Assembly (NCBI GenBank): GCA_016342495.1
Contig: JAEIOG010000004.1
Span: forward strand, 1 to 64,000
Source: Phycisphaerae bacterium
GTDB taxonomy: Bacteria; Planctomycetota; Phycisphaerae; Sedimentisphaerales; SM23-30
Direction: 5' to 3'
DNA length: 64,000 bases
This document shows, one piece after another, positions 28,113 to 37,141 of this stretch. The first letter of the stretch is position 1. Each line of letters begins with the position of its first letter. The notes under the pieces are model-generated. The model saw nothing but the letters and a program-made list of their open reading frames with translations. It searched no databases and was not told the origin of the DNA. A program made the translations under genes and the position numbers.

Positions 28113-29432
28113 ATGAAAAATATTAGATTGATAGACAGACGTAATTTTATAAAAAGCGTAGCCGGCACAGCTGCCGGAGTTGCTTTTGGTAGTCAGCTGG
28201 GTTTTGCCAGTGGGCCAAAGCCAGTAATGGGCAAGGCTAAGTCTGTTATACAGGTTTGGATGTGGGGCGGGCCATCGCATCTGGATACATTTGATCCTAA
28301 GCCTGGTGCCGGGGTTGATTATACCGGGCCATATCGCAAGCCTATTGAGACCAATGTTAAGGGTGTTTATATTGGACAGAAACTTCCTATGCTGGCTAAG
28401 ATAGCAGATAAATATGCAATATTGCGTGGTATGACTCATGGTGTCTTTGCCCACGAGACCGCGACTTATTTGGTGCAAACCGGTATGCAACCCGGTGAAA
28501 TGGTTTATCCATCACTTGGTGCGGTGGTGGCTTTGAAGAAAGGTTTTGGCCAGGAATACAAAGGGGTTTTACCACCTTATATTTGTTTGACCCAGCCCCA
28601 GGGCCGGTTTTCAGAAGCTGGTTTTTTAGGTCCGAAGTATAAACCTTTCAGCACCGGTGGTGATCCTAACGCTGGTAAATTTATTGTTCAGGGTATTGTC
28701 GCACCCGGTGGCATTGATGATAAGAGACTGGCTGGACGCAGGGGGTTGCTGGATAAACTGGATAGATATGATGCCGCGGGTAATTCAACTTTAGTACAGG
28801 CGGATGATTTCCAAGAAAAAGCTTATGATCTAATTCTAGGCGATTCCAAAAAGATTTTCGATTTAAATCTGGAATCCGATGAGTTAAGGCAGAAATATGG
28901 CCGCAATCGTTTCGGGCAAAGCTGTTTGCTGGCACGCAAGCTGGTTCAGCAGGGTGTGCCTTTTATTACTATTAACTGGAAAGGCTGGGATACCCATAAG
29001 AAACATTTTGAATCGATGGATAAGCAACTTCCTCAGTTGGATCAGGGACTGGCGACATTGATATCAGAGTTGTCTGAATATGGTCTTTTGGATTCTACGA
29101 TTGTTTTATGCGGCGGTGAGTTTGGTCGTTCGCCTAAGGTTCATATGGATCCGCCGTGGAATGGCGGCAGGCAGCATTATGGCCATGCGTTTTCGTGGCT
29201 GGTTGCCGGCGGCGGTTTCAAGGGAGGGCAGGTCGTAGGTGAAACTGACCAGAGGGGCGAATATATTCGTAATCGTCCGATATATCCATGGGATTTGAAT
29301 GCCAGCATTTATCAGCAATTAGGCATAGACCCACTGGGGCAGTTGCCGCACCCGCATGGCTGTGTCGCTTATGTGACGCCGCTGGCTAGTGGCGCGGTGC
29401 AGAGTGGTGGATTGTTGACCGAGATAATGTAG
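28113..29432 (+). CDS. DUF1501 protein with Tat signal
   Basis: A 439-residue protein with a twin-arginine signal DRRNFIKSVAGTAAGVAFG and the typical DUF1501 opening IQVWMWGGPSHLDTFDPKPG. DUF1501 proteins belong to the alkaline-phosphatase/sulfatase-like fold superfamily; metal-ligand-type regions are visible at GWDTHKKH and GGEFGRSP. It accompanies the DUF1549/DUF1553 protein upstream, a pairing typical of Planctomycetes, and the two probably work together outside the cytoplasm. Enzymatic activity has not been assigned to the family to my knowledge. GAGG seven bases before the ATG supports the start. Confidence 0.9.
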   Translation: MKNIRLIDRRNFIKSVAGTAAGVAFGSQLGFASGPKPVMGKAKSVIQVWMWGGPSHLDTFDPKPGAGVDYTGPYRKPIETNVKGVYIGQKLPMLAKIADKYAILRGMTHGVFAHETATYLVQTGMQPGEMVYPSLGAVVALKKGFGQEYKGVLPPYICLTQPQGRFSEAGFLGPKYKPFSTGGDPNAGKFIVQGIVAPGGIDDKRLAGRRGLLDKLDRYDAAGNSTLVQADDFQEKAYDLILGDSKKIFDLNLESDELRQKYGRNRFGQSCLLARKLVQQGVPFITINWKGWDTHKKHFESMDKQLPQLDQGLATLISELSEYGLLDSTIVLCGGEFGRSPKVHMDPPWNGGRQHYGHAFSWLVAGGGFKGGQVVGETDQRGEYIRNRPIYPWDLNASIYQQLGIDPLGQLPHPHGCVAYVTPLASGAVQSGGLLTEIM

Positions 29433-29597
29433 AGAAAGAGTTAACAGTGAAACACTAAAAGTGAAAAGTTGTGGTATTCGTTTTACTCATGTTTTTTTGA
29501 TTTACTCAGGAAGGTTGTTGTTAGCGTGTGCTGGTACTGGCCGTTATGTTTTTCGTAGATATGAAATTGGGTTTGTGTTTAGATAAAAGGTTTGGAT

Positions 29598-30860
29598 ATG
29601 TATAAAAAATTGTTGGTAGCGTTGATATTGGTTTTATTTTCAGCTATTGGTTTGGCTGAGACTTTGGATATTGATGTTGAATATATTTCTTATGCGGATA
29701 ATAAACCGGTGTCGTTTAAGTGTCAGGTTGACAGCAATATCAGGCCATCGGTTCAGGCGGTTGGTTTTAACCATGGTGGTACATTACTGGGGGCGGGTAG
29801 TTATGGCCATGTAGTTGTATGGGATTTAAAAAAAGCCAGTCTTGCAAAAAGGATTGGTGTAGGGGATATCCAGGGTGCCGTCCAATGCCTTGCTTTCAGC
29901 AATGATGGCAAGTGGATAGCGATTGGTGATGGGGTGGCCAGCCAGAGCGGTGCGGTACGTATTTTTGATGTTAATAGTAAAGAGCAACTCTTTTGTTTTT
30001 CTCAGCCGGGTGATATAGTTTACAGTCTGGCATTGACAAAGGATGGGAAATTTGTCGCCGCAGGTTCCGCCGACGGTAATGTCTATGTGTGGGATATTGC
30101 CGGAAAAAAACTGGTGCAGAAATTTGATAAGCATAGCGGTATGGTTATGTCGGTTGCCTTTGACAGCACGGGTAAGTTTATGATTAGCGGTTCGACTGAT
30201 AAAACGGTTTGTCTTTATGATGTTGAGAAATGGGAATATTTGAAAAATATCAAGTTAGATGCCAGTGTTAATGGGATTTGCTTTGCTAACAAGGACAAAG
30301 TGATTTTAGCGATTGTAGGCGGTAGCGAAAATGCTATCAAGACCATCAATACCAATAATTATAAAGTTAGCAAAACCATCAAAGTTGCAAGTGAACCTTT
30401 GTCGATGGTTTATATTGAAAAAATGGGTCGGCTATTGGTGGGTTGTGCTGATGGGAACGTGATGGCTTATAATGCATGGAATGGCAGTTTCCTTAAAAAG
30501 CTTGATGGCCATGATCGGTATTGCTATGGGATAGTGGCAAGTGCTGATGGGGAAAAAGTTGCAAGTTCTGGTGCTGATGGGCTGGTAAAGGTTTATCGCA
30601 GTTACAATGGGGTTAAGATTGCTACGCTGGCTGATCTGGATTTCAGGGATAATCAATGGTTGATAGTTACGGCAAGAGGACATTATAGCTGTAGCGATGG
30701 AGTTCAGCTTAAATGGCTGGATTTCAAGGGTGAACCAATGCCTGAAAAAATGGTGCAAAGGTTGAAAGATTCGGCTATAGCGGCTCAGGTGTTTGTGGTT
30801 CAAAATAATAATAAAGCGACACAAAAGAATAAAAACAACAAGCCAACCAAAAAGAAATAG
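29598..30860 (+). CDS. Exported WD40-repeat protein
   Basis: A 420-residue protein with a signal peptide ending GLA (about residue 21) and seven or so WD40 repeats, for example AAGSADGNVYVWD and ISGSTDKTVCLYD, forming a beta-propeller scaffold. The C-terminus is a Lys/Asn-rich tail. It is followed 14 bases later by the PPC-domain gene and preceded by DUF1501, an arrangement often seen in planctomycetes where cytochrome-like/DUF1549, WD40 and PPC proteins cluster. ATG at 29598 is chosen, with AAGG seven bases upstream; a TTG two codons earlier is also in frame. Confidence 0.85.
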   Translation: MYKKLLVALILVLFSAIGLAETLDIDVEYISYADNKPVSFKCQVDSNIRPSVQAVGFNHGGTLLGAGSYGHVVVWDLKKASLAKRIGVGDIQGAVQCLAFSNDGKWIAIGDGVASQSGAVRIFDVNSKEQLFCFSQPGDIVYSLALTKDGKFVAAGSADGNVYVWDIAGKKLVQKFDKHSGMVMSVAFDSTGKFMISGSTDKTVCLYDVEKWEYLKNIKLDASVNGICFANKDKVILAIVGGSENAIKTINTNNYKVSKTIKVASEPLSMVYIEKMGRLLVGCADGNVMAYNAWNGSFLKKLDGHDRYCYGIVASADGEKVASSGADGLVKVYRSYNGVKIATLADLDFRDNQWLIVTARGHYSCSDGVQLKWLDFKGEPMPEKMVQRLKDSAIAAQVFVVQNNNKATQKNKNNKPTKKK

Positions 30861-30874
30861 ATACTGGTGATTCC

Positions 30875-32929
30875 ATGAAAAAGATATTTTTATTAGTTTT
30901 GATTTTATGGGCAGGGGCAGCTTATGCTCAGCAGGGCCCTCATATTAATTATTTGTATCCAGCCGGTGGTCAGCAGGGTAACGTAGTGAAAATTAAAGTT
31001 GGTGGGTTGCGATTATTGGCGGCCAGTGATGTTTTATTTAGTGGTTCGGGGATTGAGGTTGATATTTTAGAGGTACCCAAGCCAAAAGAAACAAAGAAAG
31101 GTCGTAAGATTTCCAAAAATGTAATTGAAGATCAGGATAATCCTGAGGCGATTTACTTATCAGTGAAGATTGCCAGGGATGCCAAACCGGGCATGCGAGA
31201 TTTACGGGTGGTTTCTGCCGATGGTATTTCGAATCGATTCAGATTTTTCGTTGGGGCAATAAATGAATTGACTGAAGCTGAAGACCTTACCATGGACAAA
31301 CCCATGCAGGTTAATGAATTTCCCTGTGTGATAAATGGTCAGATCATGCCAGGGGACAGGGACTACATAAGATTTTATGCGACCAGGGGCCAGAAGCTTG
31401 TTTGCGATGTAAAGGCTCGTGTGATTTTGCCATTTTTAGCTGACGCGGTGCCAGGGTGGTTTCAGGCGGTGGTGACTTTGTATGACAGCAAGGGTAATGA
31501 GGTGGCTTATGTGGATGATAATGAGTTTCGGCCCGACCCGGTGGTGGTTTTTGATGTAGCCAAAGATGATACTTATATTTTGCAGATTAATGATTCTATT
31601 TATCGGGGTCGCGATGATTTTGTATATCGCATTACCGTTGGCCAGATACCATTTATCCGGAGTGTATTTCCATTAGGCGGTAAGGCTGGCACTAAAACTG
31701 TATTGCAGGTTCAGGGCGTCAATTTACCGAGTGGCCGGCAAGATGTCGCTTTTAGCGAAAAAGGAATTATGAATGTTAGCTGTGGGGTAAAAGGGTTTGA
31801 AAGTAATGCCAAGCTTTTAGCGGTTGGCGATTTGAATGAAGTTTCTGAAGTTAAGCAAAACGATAGTTATGCTAAAGCTCAGCTGGTGAAATGGCCTGTG
31901 GTGATAAATGGCAAGATTGAAAAAGTTGGCGATGTCGATGTATATAAAATCAGTGCCAAAGCTCAGCAGAAAATTGTAATCGATGTAGATGCGCGATTGC
32001 TGGATTCTCCTTTGGATAGTTCGATTGAGTTGTATGACGCCAAATTTAATCGTTTAGGTTTTAATGATGATTTTGTGGGCAAGAAATGGTATGGGCTGGT
32101 TACGCATCATGCCGATTCTAATCTTTCTTATACATTTAAAGCTGACGGTGATTATTATGTAAAACTTGCTGATGTTCAAAATAAAGGCGGGGTTGACTTT
32201 GGTTATCGGTTGAAGTTAGCTGAACCGAACCCGGATTTTGATTTATATGTTTATCCTGATAATCTGTTGATTGGTAAGGGCGGGACTGGAGAATTGACAG
32301 TGCATATCCATCGTAAGGATGGTTTCAATGGGGCCGTCGATCTTATGGTTGAAGGTCTGGGGGCAGGGGCTAAAGTTAATCATGCGAAGTTGCCAGCTAA
32401 AGCTGAACAGATGCAATTTACAATTAGTCTGCCAAAAAATGGGCCTGTTGGAATATTGAGGCCACGAGTTTTTGGTCAGGCAACAATTACGCGGAAAACT
32501 GTTAAACATCAAGCGAAGCCATGCGAAGATTTGATGCAGGCATTTTTATACAGGCATCTGGTCGAAACCGATGAGTTGTTGATAGGTCGAGGCAAGGATG
32601 TGGCTTTTAGTTTTACCCATGATTTTGCTGATGTGGTTTTGGAAGTGCCTCAGGGTGGCCAGGCAGAATTTGCAGTAAAAGTTAATCGTACCGAGCAGGC
32701 TAAAGCGATGATTTCTTTGGCGGTTGAAACTATTTCCAAGAATGTTCAGGTGAGAAAAGTAAGTTTCGCTCCGGATAAAAATACCGCGACAGTGGTGGTT
32801 GCCGTTAAAAAAAATATTCCGGTAGGCTATGAAGAAAATATTGTTATGACCGGGTCGATGAAAGTGGGGAAAAATATTGTCGAAAATGTAATGCCCGCGA
32901 TTGCGGTTAAGGTGGTGGCTGGGAAATAA
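30875..32929 (+). CDS. Exported protein with two PPC (pre-peptidase C-terminal) domains
   Basis: A 684-residue exported protein with a signal peptide ending AYA (about 18). A TIG/IPT-like segment PHINYLYPAGGQQGNVVKIKV opens the mature protein. Two PPC-type beta-sandwiches follow, one near 145-255 (IMPGDRDYIRFYATRGQKLVCDV) and one near 345-440 (EKVGDVDVYKISAKAQQKIVIDV), separated by a second IPT-like stretch (IRSVFPLGGKAGTKTVLQVQG). The rest is beta-rich. No peptidase domain is present; PPC domains commonly assist export or binding. It is translationally close (14 bases) to the WD40 gene and has a terminator after it. Confidence 0.82.
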   Translation: MKKIFLLVLILWAGAAYAQQGPHINYLYPAGGQQGNVVKIKVGGLRLLAASDVLFSGSGIEVDILEVPKPKETKKGRKISKNVIEDQDNPEAIYLSVKIARDAKPGMRDLRVVSADGISNRFRFFVGAINELTEAEDLTMDKPMQVNEFPCVINGQIMPGDRDYIRFYATRGQKLVCDVKARVILPFLADAVPGWFQAVVTLYDSKGNEVAYVDDNEFRPDPVVVFDVAKDDTYILQINDSIYRGRDDFVYRITVGQIPFIRSVFPLGGKAGTKTVLQVQGVNLPSGRQDVAFSEKGIMNVSCGVKGFESNAKLLAVGDLNEVSEVKQNDSYAKAQLVKWPVVINGKIEKVGDVDVYKISAKAQQKIVIDVDARLLDSPLDSSIELYDAKFNRLGFNDDFVGKKWYGLVTHHADSNLSYTFKADGDYYVKLADVQNKGGVDFGYRLKLAEPNPDFDLYVYPDNLLIGKGGTGELTVHIHRKDGFNGAVDLMVEGLGAGAKVNHAKLPAKAEQMQFTISLPKNGPVGILRPRVFGQATITRKTVKHQAKPCEDLMQAFLYRHLVETDELLIGRGKDVAFSFTHDFADVVLEVPQGGQAEFAVKVNRTEQAKAMISLAVETISKNVQVRKVSFAPDKNTATVVVAVKKNIPVGYEENIVMTGSMKVGKNIVENVMPAIAVKVVAGK

Positions 32930-32957
32930 TTTTCAATATTTTAGTGATTAGCAAATC

Positions 32958-32989
32958 AAAGGTACTGGCAATGAAGCGGTGCCTTTTTT
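32958..32989 (+). terminator. Terminator after the PPC gene
   Basis: Stem AAGGTAC / GTGCCTT with one G-T pair around a short loop, followed by TTTTTT. Confidence 0.75.
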
Positions 32990-33086
32990 GTTTGGCTATT
33001 GTGTATTAAAAGGCTATTATATCGTTCTGAATAATATGTTAGCCATTTGCGGTTATATTAATAAATTGGATTTTGAAAGGTGAAAG

Positions 33087-35567
33087 ATGAAAAAGCTGAT
33101 AGTATTACTGGTTCTGTGCTTCTTTACAGCAGTTCAGGCGGCAGATTATGCCATTGTAGTAAATGAAAATACCCAGGCAAAATCGCAGTGGAAAGAAGTT
33201 GTCGATGCCTTGATGGCTAAGCATGATGCAAAGGTTTTTATCTATCAAAATAATATTCGGGAAACCCGGGTCGCTTTAGCGAAAATGATGCCTCGCTATA
33301 TTTGTTTTGTTACCGAATGGCCTGATGCCAACCGGCAGTTTGTGATGGATGTCCATCGTTTAACTCGAATGCTGGATGAAGATATTTATACTGATTCGAT
33401 CTGGGCAATTTTGACCGGTTATGAAGTTGCTGACGCGTTGCGAATAGCCAAACATAATGAACCGCTGGTTGTGAAAAAAGCTTTGTCAGGTACGATTGGC
33501 CTTGATATGGGGCATTTTGAAGAAGGTATGAAGTTTGATGAAGCTAAAGCCGGGCACATGCGAAAAAAAGAAGTCGGCAAAGAACTGGAAGATGCCGAAT
33601 GTCCTGATGATTCAACTAAGACTCTGGTTGATGCGATGAACAATTATAAACCAGATGTATTTTTTACCAGTGGTCATGGCACCACTAATGACTGGATGCT
33701 AGGTTATAACCGCAAGAATGGCTTTTTCAAGTGTCGCGATGGCCAGATGTATGGCATTGACACCCAGAAGAAAACTTATGATATTAATTCCCCTAACCCT
33801 AAAGTTTATATGCCAATTGGCAATTGTCTCATTGGCTTGATTGATAAACAGAATTGTATGACGCTTTCGATGATGCATTCGGCTGGCGTTTACCAGATGC
33901 CGGGCTATACCGTGGTTACTTTTTATGGTTTTGGCGGCTGGGGGCTTAATGATTATTTCCTCGCCCAGGCAGGCCGTTATAATTTGGCGGAAGCTTTCTA
34001 CAGCAATACTCAGGCTTTACTGCATAAGCTAAATGACATCGCACCAAAACTGATGGATGTTAACCCGGTGGCTGATGAACTTGGCAACCGAGGGATTAAT
34101 CGATTTTCCAGTAAGTATGGCTGTAAGAGTCGGGATGAAATGGGTTTGCTTTGGGACAGAGATACGGTGGCGTTTTATGGTGATCCGGCCTGGGATGCCA
34201 GAATGACCAGAAGAACTCTGGCTTATGACCAGAAGCTAACTGTTCAGGATGGCGTTTATACCTTTACGCTCAAAGCCAATGAAGATGGGAAATTCCATGG
34301 CAGGCCAGTTATGCAATTGCTGGATCATCGTATTAAAGATATTGAAATTGTCAAAGGCACAGAATTAGAACCTGTCATTACTGATAATTTTATTATGGTG
34401 CCCATGAAAGGTGAATTCAAAAAGGGTCAAACCTTTGTTGTCAGTTTCAAAGCTAATAAGACCACCGAAGGTGTCAGCAAAGCAACCCTGGAAAAATGGG
34501 CCACCGAAGATGAACTAGCTACCCTTGCCCCGCAAGCTTATGCCAAGGCAGTAAGCGAAGCCTTAGCTAAGGCGGGCGATAATGCCAAAGAATTAAAACA
34601 GGCCTTGAAGGGAACTGCTGGAGCTGAAAATGATGCGGTGGCGTTTCTAATTGCTAATATGCCCGATAGAGATTTGAAAGAATTGAAAGCTGACTTTATC
34701 ATCGAAAATGTTCAATATGCTTTTAAGGCTCGCGATGAATTCAGCTGGGGCAAAACTCTTCCTGATGATTTGTTCTATAATTATGTTTTGCCTTATGTCA
34801 ATCTTAATGAAAAGCGGGATAACTGGCGTAAAGATTTTTATGAGAGATTCGCTGATAAAGTGAAAAGTTGTAAGACCATGGGCCAGGTGGGCTTGCTGTT
34901 GAATATTGAAGCTTTTGAAGAACTCGATGTGCGCTATCATAAAACCAAACGCCCCAAGCCTGACCAGAGTCCTTATGAAAGTGAAGAAGCAGGCTATGCA
35001 TCCTGTACGGGTTTATCGAATATTTTAGTTGATGCCTGTCGCAGTGTAGGGGTTCCGGCCCGGGTTGTCGGCACCCCCAGCTGGCAGGAAACTCGTGGCA
35101 ATCATAACTGGGTAGAGATCTGGGATGGCAAATGGCGACATATTGGCGCAGCTGAAAAAGGCGAATATAATAAAACCTGGTTTACAGAAAAGGCCGCTAA
35201 GCAGTTAGGTGATAATGCTTATCATAAAATTTACGCCACCTCTTTTGCTAAAAAGGATTTGAAGTTTCCTTTGGTATGGGGCAGGGACATTGATTATATT
35301 TCAGCTTATGATGTGACAAAGTTTTATAGTGAAACACTCCCCTGCAAACTCGATAGACTTCCCAAAAGAGAATTTGACATTTATGTTATCTTCCAGGGCG
35401 AAACGCTGGCCTATGACAATAGCAAAGATGGCTGCGAATTCGATCTGGTGCCGGGTTTAGATTATGAATTATTGTTCAAGGACACCAGCGGCAACACCCT
35501 CGGGCGTCAACCGTTCAAGTTTGACAAGCCAAAAGAAGCGGATAAAGTCGAAGAAGATAAGAGTTAA
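33087..35567 (+). CDS. Exported caspase-like (clan CD) plus transglutaminase-like fusion protein
   Basis: An 826-residue exported protein, signal peptide ending VQA (18). The N-terminal half resembles clan CD cysteine peptidases: His197 in FFTSGHGTTNDW and Cys247 in MPIGNCLIGLID, each after a hydrophobic strand, with a following VVTFYGFGGWG strand. After a beta-rich linker (about 370-460) and a helical region (470-600), residues 615-700 form a transglutaminase-like domain with a complete Cys640-His673-Asp680 triad (CTGLSNILVDACRSVGVPARVV, GNHNWVEIWDGKW). A C-terminal beta domain follows. Two thiol-based catalytic centres in one chain is unusual. It could cleave or cross-link surface proteins; activity is inferred. 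Good ribosome-binding site GAAAGGTG. Monocistronic. Confidence 0.75.
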   Translation: MKKLIVLLVLCFFTAVQAADYAIVVNENTQAKSQWKEVVDALMAKHDAKVFIYQNNIRETRVALAKMMPRYICFVTEWPDANRQFVMDVHRLTRMLDEDIYTDSIWAILTGYEVADALRIAKHNEPLVVKKALSGTIGLDMGHFEEGMKFDEAKAGHMRKKEVGKELEDAECPDDSTKTLVDAMNNYKPDVFFTSGHGTTNDWMLGYNRKNGFFKCRDGQMYGIDTQKKTYDINSPNPKVYMPIGNCLIGLIDKQNCMTLSMMHSAGVYQMPGYTVVTFYGFGGWGLNDYFLAQAGRYNLAEAFYSNTQALLHKLNDIAPKLMDVNPVADELGNRGINRFSSKYGCKSRDEMGLLWDRDTVAFYGDPAWDARMTRRTLAYDQKLTVQDGVYTFTLKANEDGKFHGRPVMQLLDHRIKDIEIVKGTELEPVITDNFIMVPMKGEFKKGQTFVVSFKANKTTEGVSKATLEKWATEDELATLAPQAYAKAVSEALAKAGDNAKELKQALKGTAGAENDAVAFLIANMPDRDLKELKADFIIENVQYAFKARDEFSWGKTLPDDLFYNYVLPYVNLNEKRDNWRKDFYERFADKVKSCKTMGQVGLLLNIEAFEELDVRYHKTKRPKPDQSPYESEEAGYASCTGLSNILVDACRSVGVPARVVGTPSWQETRGNHNWVEIWDGKWRHIGAAEKGEYNKTWFTEKAAKQLGDNAYHKIYATSFAKKDLKFPLVWGRDIDYISAYDVTKFYSETLPCKLDRLPKREFDIYVIFQGETLAYDNSKDGCEFDLVPGLDYELLFKDTSGNTLGRQPFKFDKPKEADKVEEDKS

Positions 35568-35640
35568 AAGTGAACAGGGTCAAGGCATAAGGCATAAGGC
35601 AATATGTTATTGAAATATTTTGGCCGTGCGTCTAGCATTC

Positions 35641-35831
35641 GGCCTGAAGGGCCAGTATAGCATAGCCCAGGGCAAAGCCCTGGGTAAAACCATGCCCCCC
35701 AATAATTGCGGTCTGAAAGACCAGCATAAATTTTGTTGGCTTGATTGTATTGCCCTTACAGGGCGTAAAAGTTTTTTGTCTTTTATCCCCAGGGCGTTGC
35801 CCTGGGCTGAGGTATATTGCCCCTGCGGGGC
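35641..35831. repeat. Array of six GC-rich hairpins ('CCCAGGGC' type)
   Basis: Six perfect short stem-loops in 191 bases: GGCC/GGCC (35641-35653), CCCAGGGC/GCCCTGGG (35666-35684), GGTCT/AGACC (35710-35722), GCCCT/AGGGC (35752-35764), CCCAGGGC/GCCCTGGG again (35788-35806) and GCCCC/GGGGC (35819-35831). The two CCCAGGGC hairpins and their flanks (TATA-type and AAAA-type strings) are arranged as inverted halves. Conceptual translation gives SPGQRPGD on one strand, a string often seen in spurious annotated proteins of other phyla. It is non-coding repeat DNA. Confidence 0.75.
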
Positions 35832-35870
35832 GTAAACTATTGGGGTTTGTCAATGATATTGAATGATTGT

Positions 35871-36050
35871 AACATTTTAGCCATATGTAGCAAAACAGCA
35901 CGAAGCGGCAGCGCCGTGCTAAGGCATTATGCCATATTACATGGTGATTAAAGTAATTTTAGCGTTAAACCACAGTTTATGTTTTTAGCTGGGCGCTGCC
36001 GCTACCAGCTGTTTGTTGGCTAATTAACGCCGTTTGTTTCACGTCGCTAA
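35871..36050 (+). repeat. Dispersed ~180-bp element, copy A
   Basis: About 180 bases nearly identical to the reverse complement of 61567-61750. It has two stem-loops: arms AGCACG/CGTGCT at 35897-35920 and AGCTGG/CCAGCT at 35987-36010. Their loops contain GCGGCAGCGC (35905-35914) and GCGCTGCCGC (35993-36002), exact reverse complements. It lies between two convergent genes. No transposase is encoded. Confidence 0.85.
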
Positions 36051-36069
36051 AGTGTTACAAATTATTTGC

Positions 36070-36339
36070 TTAATAGGCGATTTTGAAGCTGGTATATCGC
36101 AGTGTGGGCGGGCGGGTATTGATTAGTTCTTTGCGGATATGTGATCCCATGGCATAGTGAATTGCTTCCAGCACCGCATCGATATTGTGCTTGTCCCCTT
36201 CGATGAGCATTTCGACGGTGCCATCGGCCAGGTTTTTGACATAGCCGGTAACATTATAACCGCTGGCGGCCCGATATACCCGGTAGCGAAAGCCCACGCC
36301 CTGGACATTACCTTTGAAAATAATGTGCCGGGCTATCAT
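36070..36339 (-). CDS. acyP: Acylphosphatase
   Basis: An 89-residue acylphosphatase, the usual family size, hydrolysing carboxyl-phosphate bonds such as those in acetyl phosphate in the cytosol. The signature GNVQGVGFRYRV carries the phosphate-binding Arg18, and TGYVKNLADGTVEML carries catalytic Asn36. The start is ATG at 36339, with AGGAAG immediately upstream; the open frame continues upstream only as overlap with plsY. The start codon overlaps the plsY stop by four bases (ATGA), so the two are translationally coupled. Confidence 0.93.
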   Translation of the reverse strand: MIARHIIFKGNVQGVGFRYRVYRAASGYNVTGYVKNLADGTVEMLIEGDKHNIDAVLEAIHYAMGSHIRKELINTRPPTLRYTSFKIAY

Positions 36340-37016
36340 TTCTTCCTGCCTCCGTTTTCGGTTCCGGCAATCAGTCTTGAAATATTGGAGCGATGTTTGA
36401 TGATTACCATTGACCCAATGACAAGGGCAAATACCAGTAAGGGCCAAAGATTGCCCAGCGTCCATTGGTCGATTATGCCGATCAGCAGCGTAAAGATCAG
36501 CGGAAATGCTACAGCTGCGACAATCGAAGCCAGCGAGACATAACGCCAGATCGCCCAGATAATCGCCCATATGATAAAAGTAGCCAACCCGGCGAAAGTC
36601 AGATAAGGCCAAAGCCCCAGCAAAATCCCCAGCGAGGTGGCGACCCCTTTACCGCCTTTGAATTTCAGATAAAAAGGGAAAACATGCCCAATGACACAGC
36701 AGCCAGCTACCAGCAGCCAGCTCCATAGCCATGGTCCCTGCAGTTGAACATCGGCAGCGTTGACCTGATGTTTGAGCCAGAGCCCCATTAGTAAAGTCGG
36801 TATTAAACCTTTTAAGACATCGCCAAAAAAGCAAATAATGCCCCATTGCTGGCCCAGTACCCGAGTGACATTGGTCGAGCCGAGATTGCCGGAGCCATGT
36901 TTGCGAATATCGATGCCTTTGAGCTTGCCGACCATTATCGCAAATGAGATAGAACCTATGGCATAGGCCAGCAGCGGTGCTATTAAAAAGGATATAAGTA
37001 TTGTGGTATTATCCAT
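36336..37016 (-). CDS. plsY: Glycerol-3-phosphate acyltransferase PlsY
   Basis: A 226-residue integral membrane enzyme that transfers acyl groups from acyl phosphate to glycerol-3-phosphate, the first step of phospholipid synthesis. Conserved motifs are visible: GSISFAIMVGKL, HGSGNLGSTNVTRVLG and FKGGKGVATSLGILLG. About six membrane segments can be traced. The start is taken at ATG 37016; a TTG 11 codons upstream is open but adds a non-family tail. The downstream acylphosphatase acts on acyl-phosphate chemistry too, which may explain the coupling. Confidence 0.93.
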   Translation of the reverse strand: MDNTTILISFLIAPLLAYAIGSISFAIMVGKLKGIDIRKHGSGNLGSTNVTRVLGQQWGIICFFGDVLKGLIPTLLMGLWLKHQVNAADVQLQGPWLWSWLLVAGCCVIGHVFPFYLKFKGGKGVATSLGILLGLWPYLTFAGLATFIIWAIIWAIWRYVSLASIVAAVAFPLIFTLLIGIIDQWTLGNLWPLLVFALVIGSMVIIKHRSNISRLIAGTENGGRKK

Positions 37017-37141
37017 ATTAAACTTGCTTTGAAAGTTAAAGGTTAGCAATTATAAGTCAAAAGCTGTTATGGCAGTGCCAAATACTTTCAGCTTAAATTA
37101 GAGCGGGTATTTTATAGGTTAATGGCTAAATGGGCAAGGTT

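Noticed and set aside
35620-35901. Two overlapping open frames on opposite strands in the hairpin array
   Set aside because: They translate palindromic repeat DNA; the peptides reflect the hairpins and not a gene.
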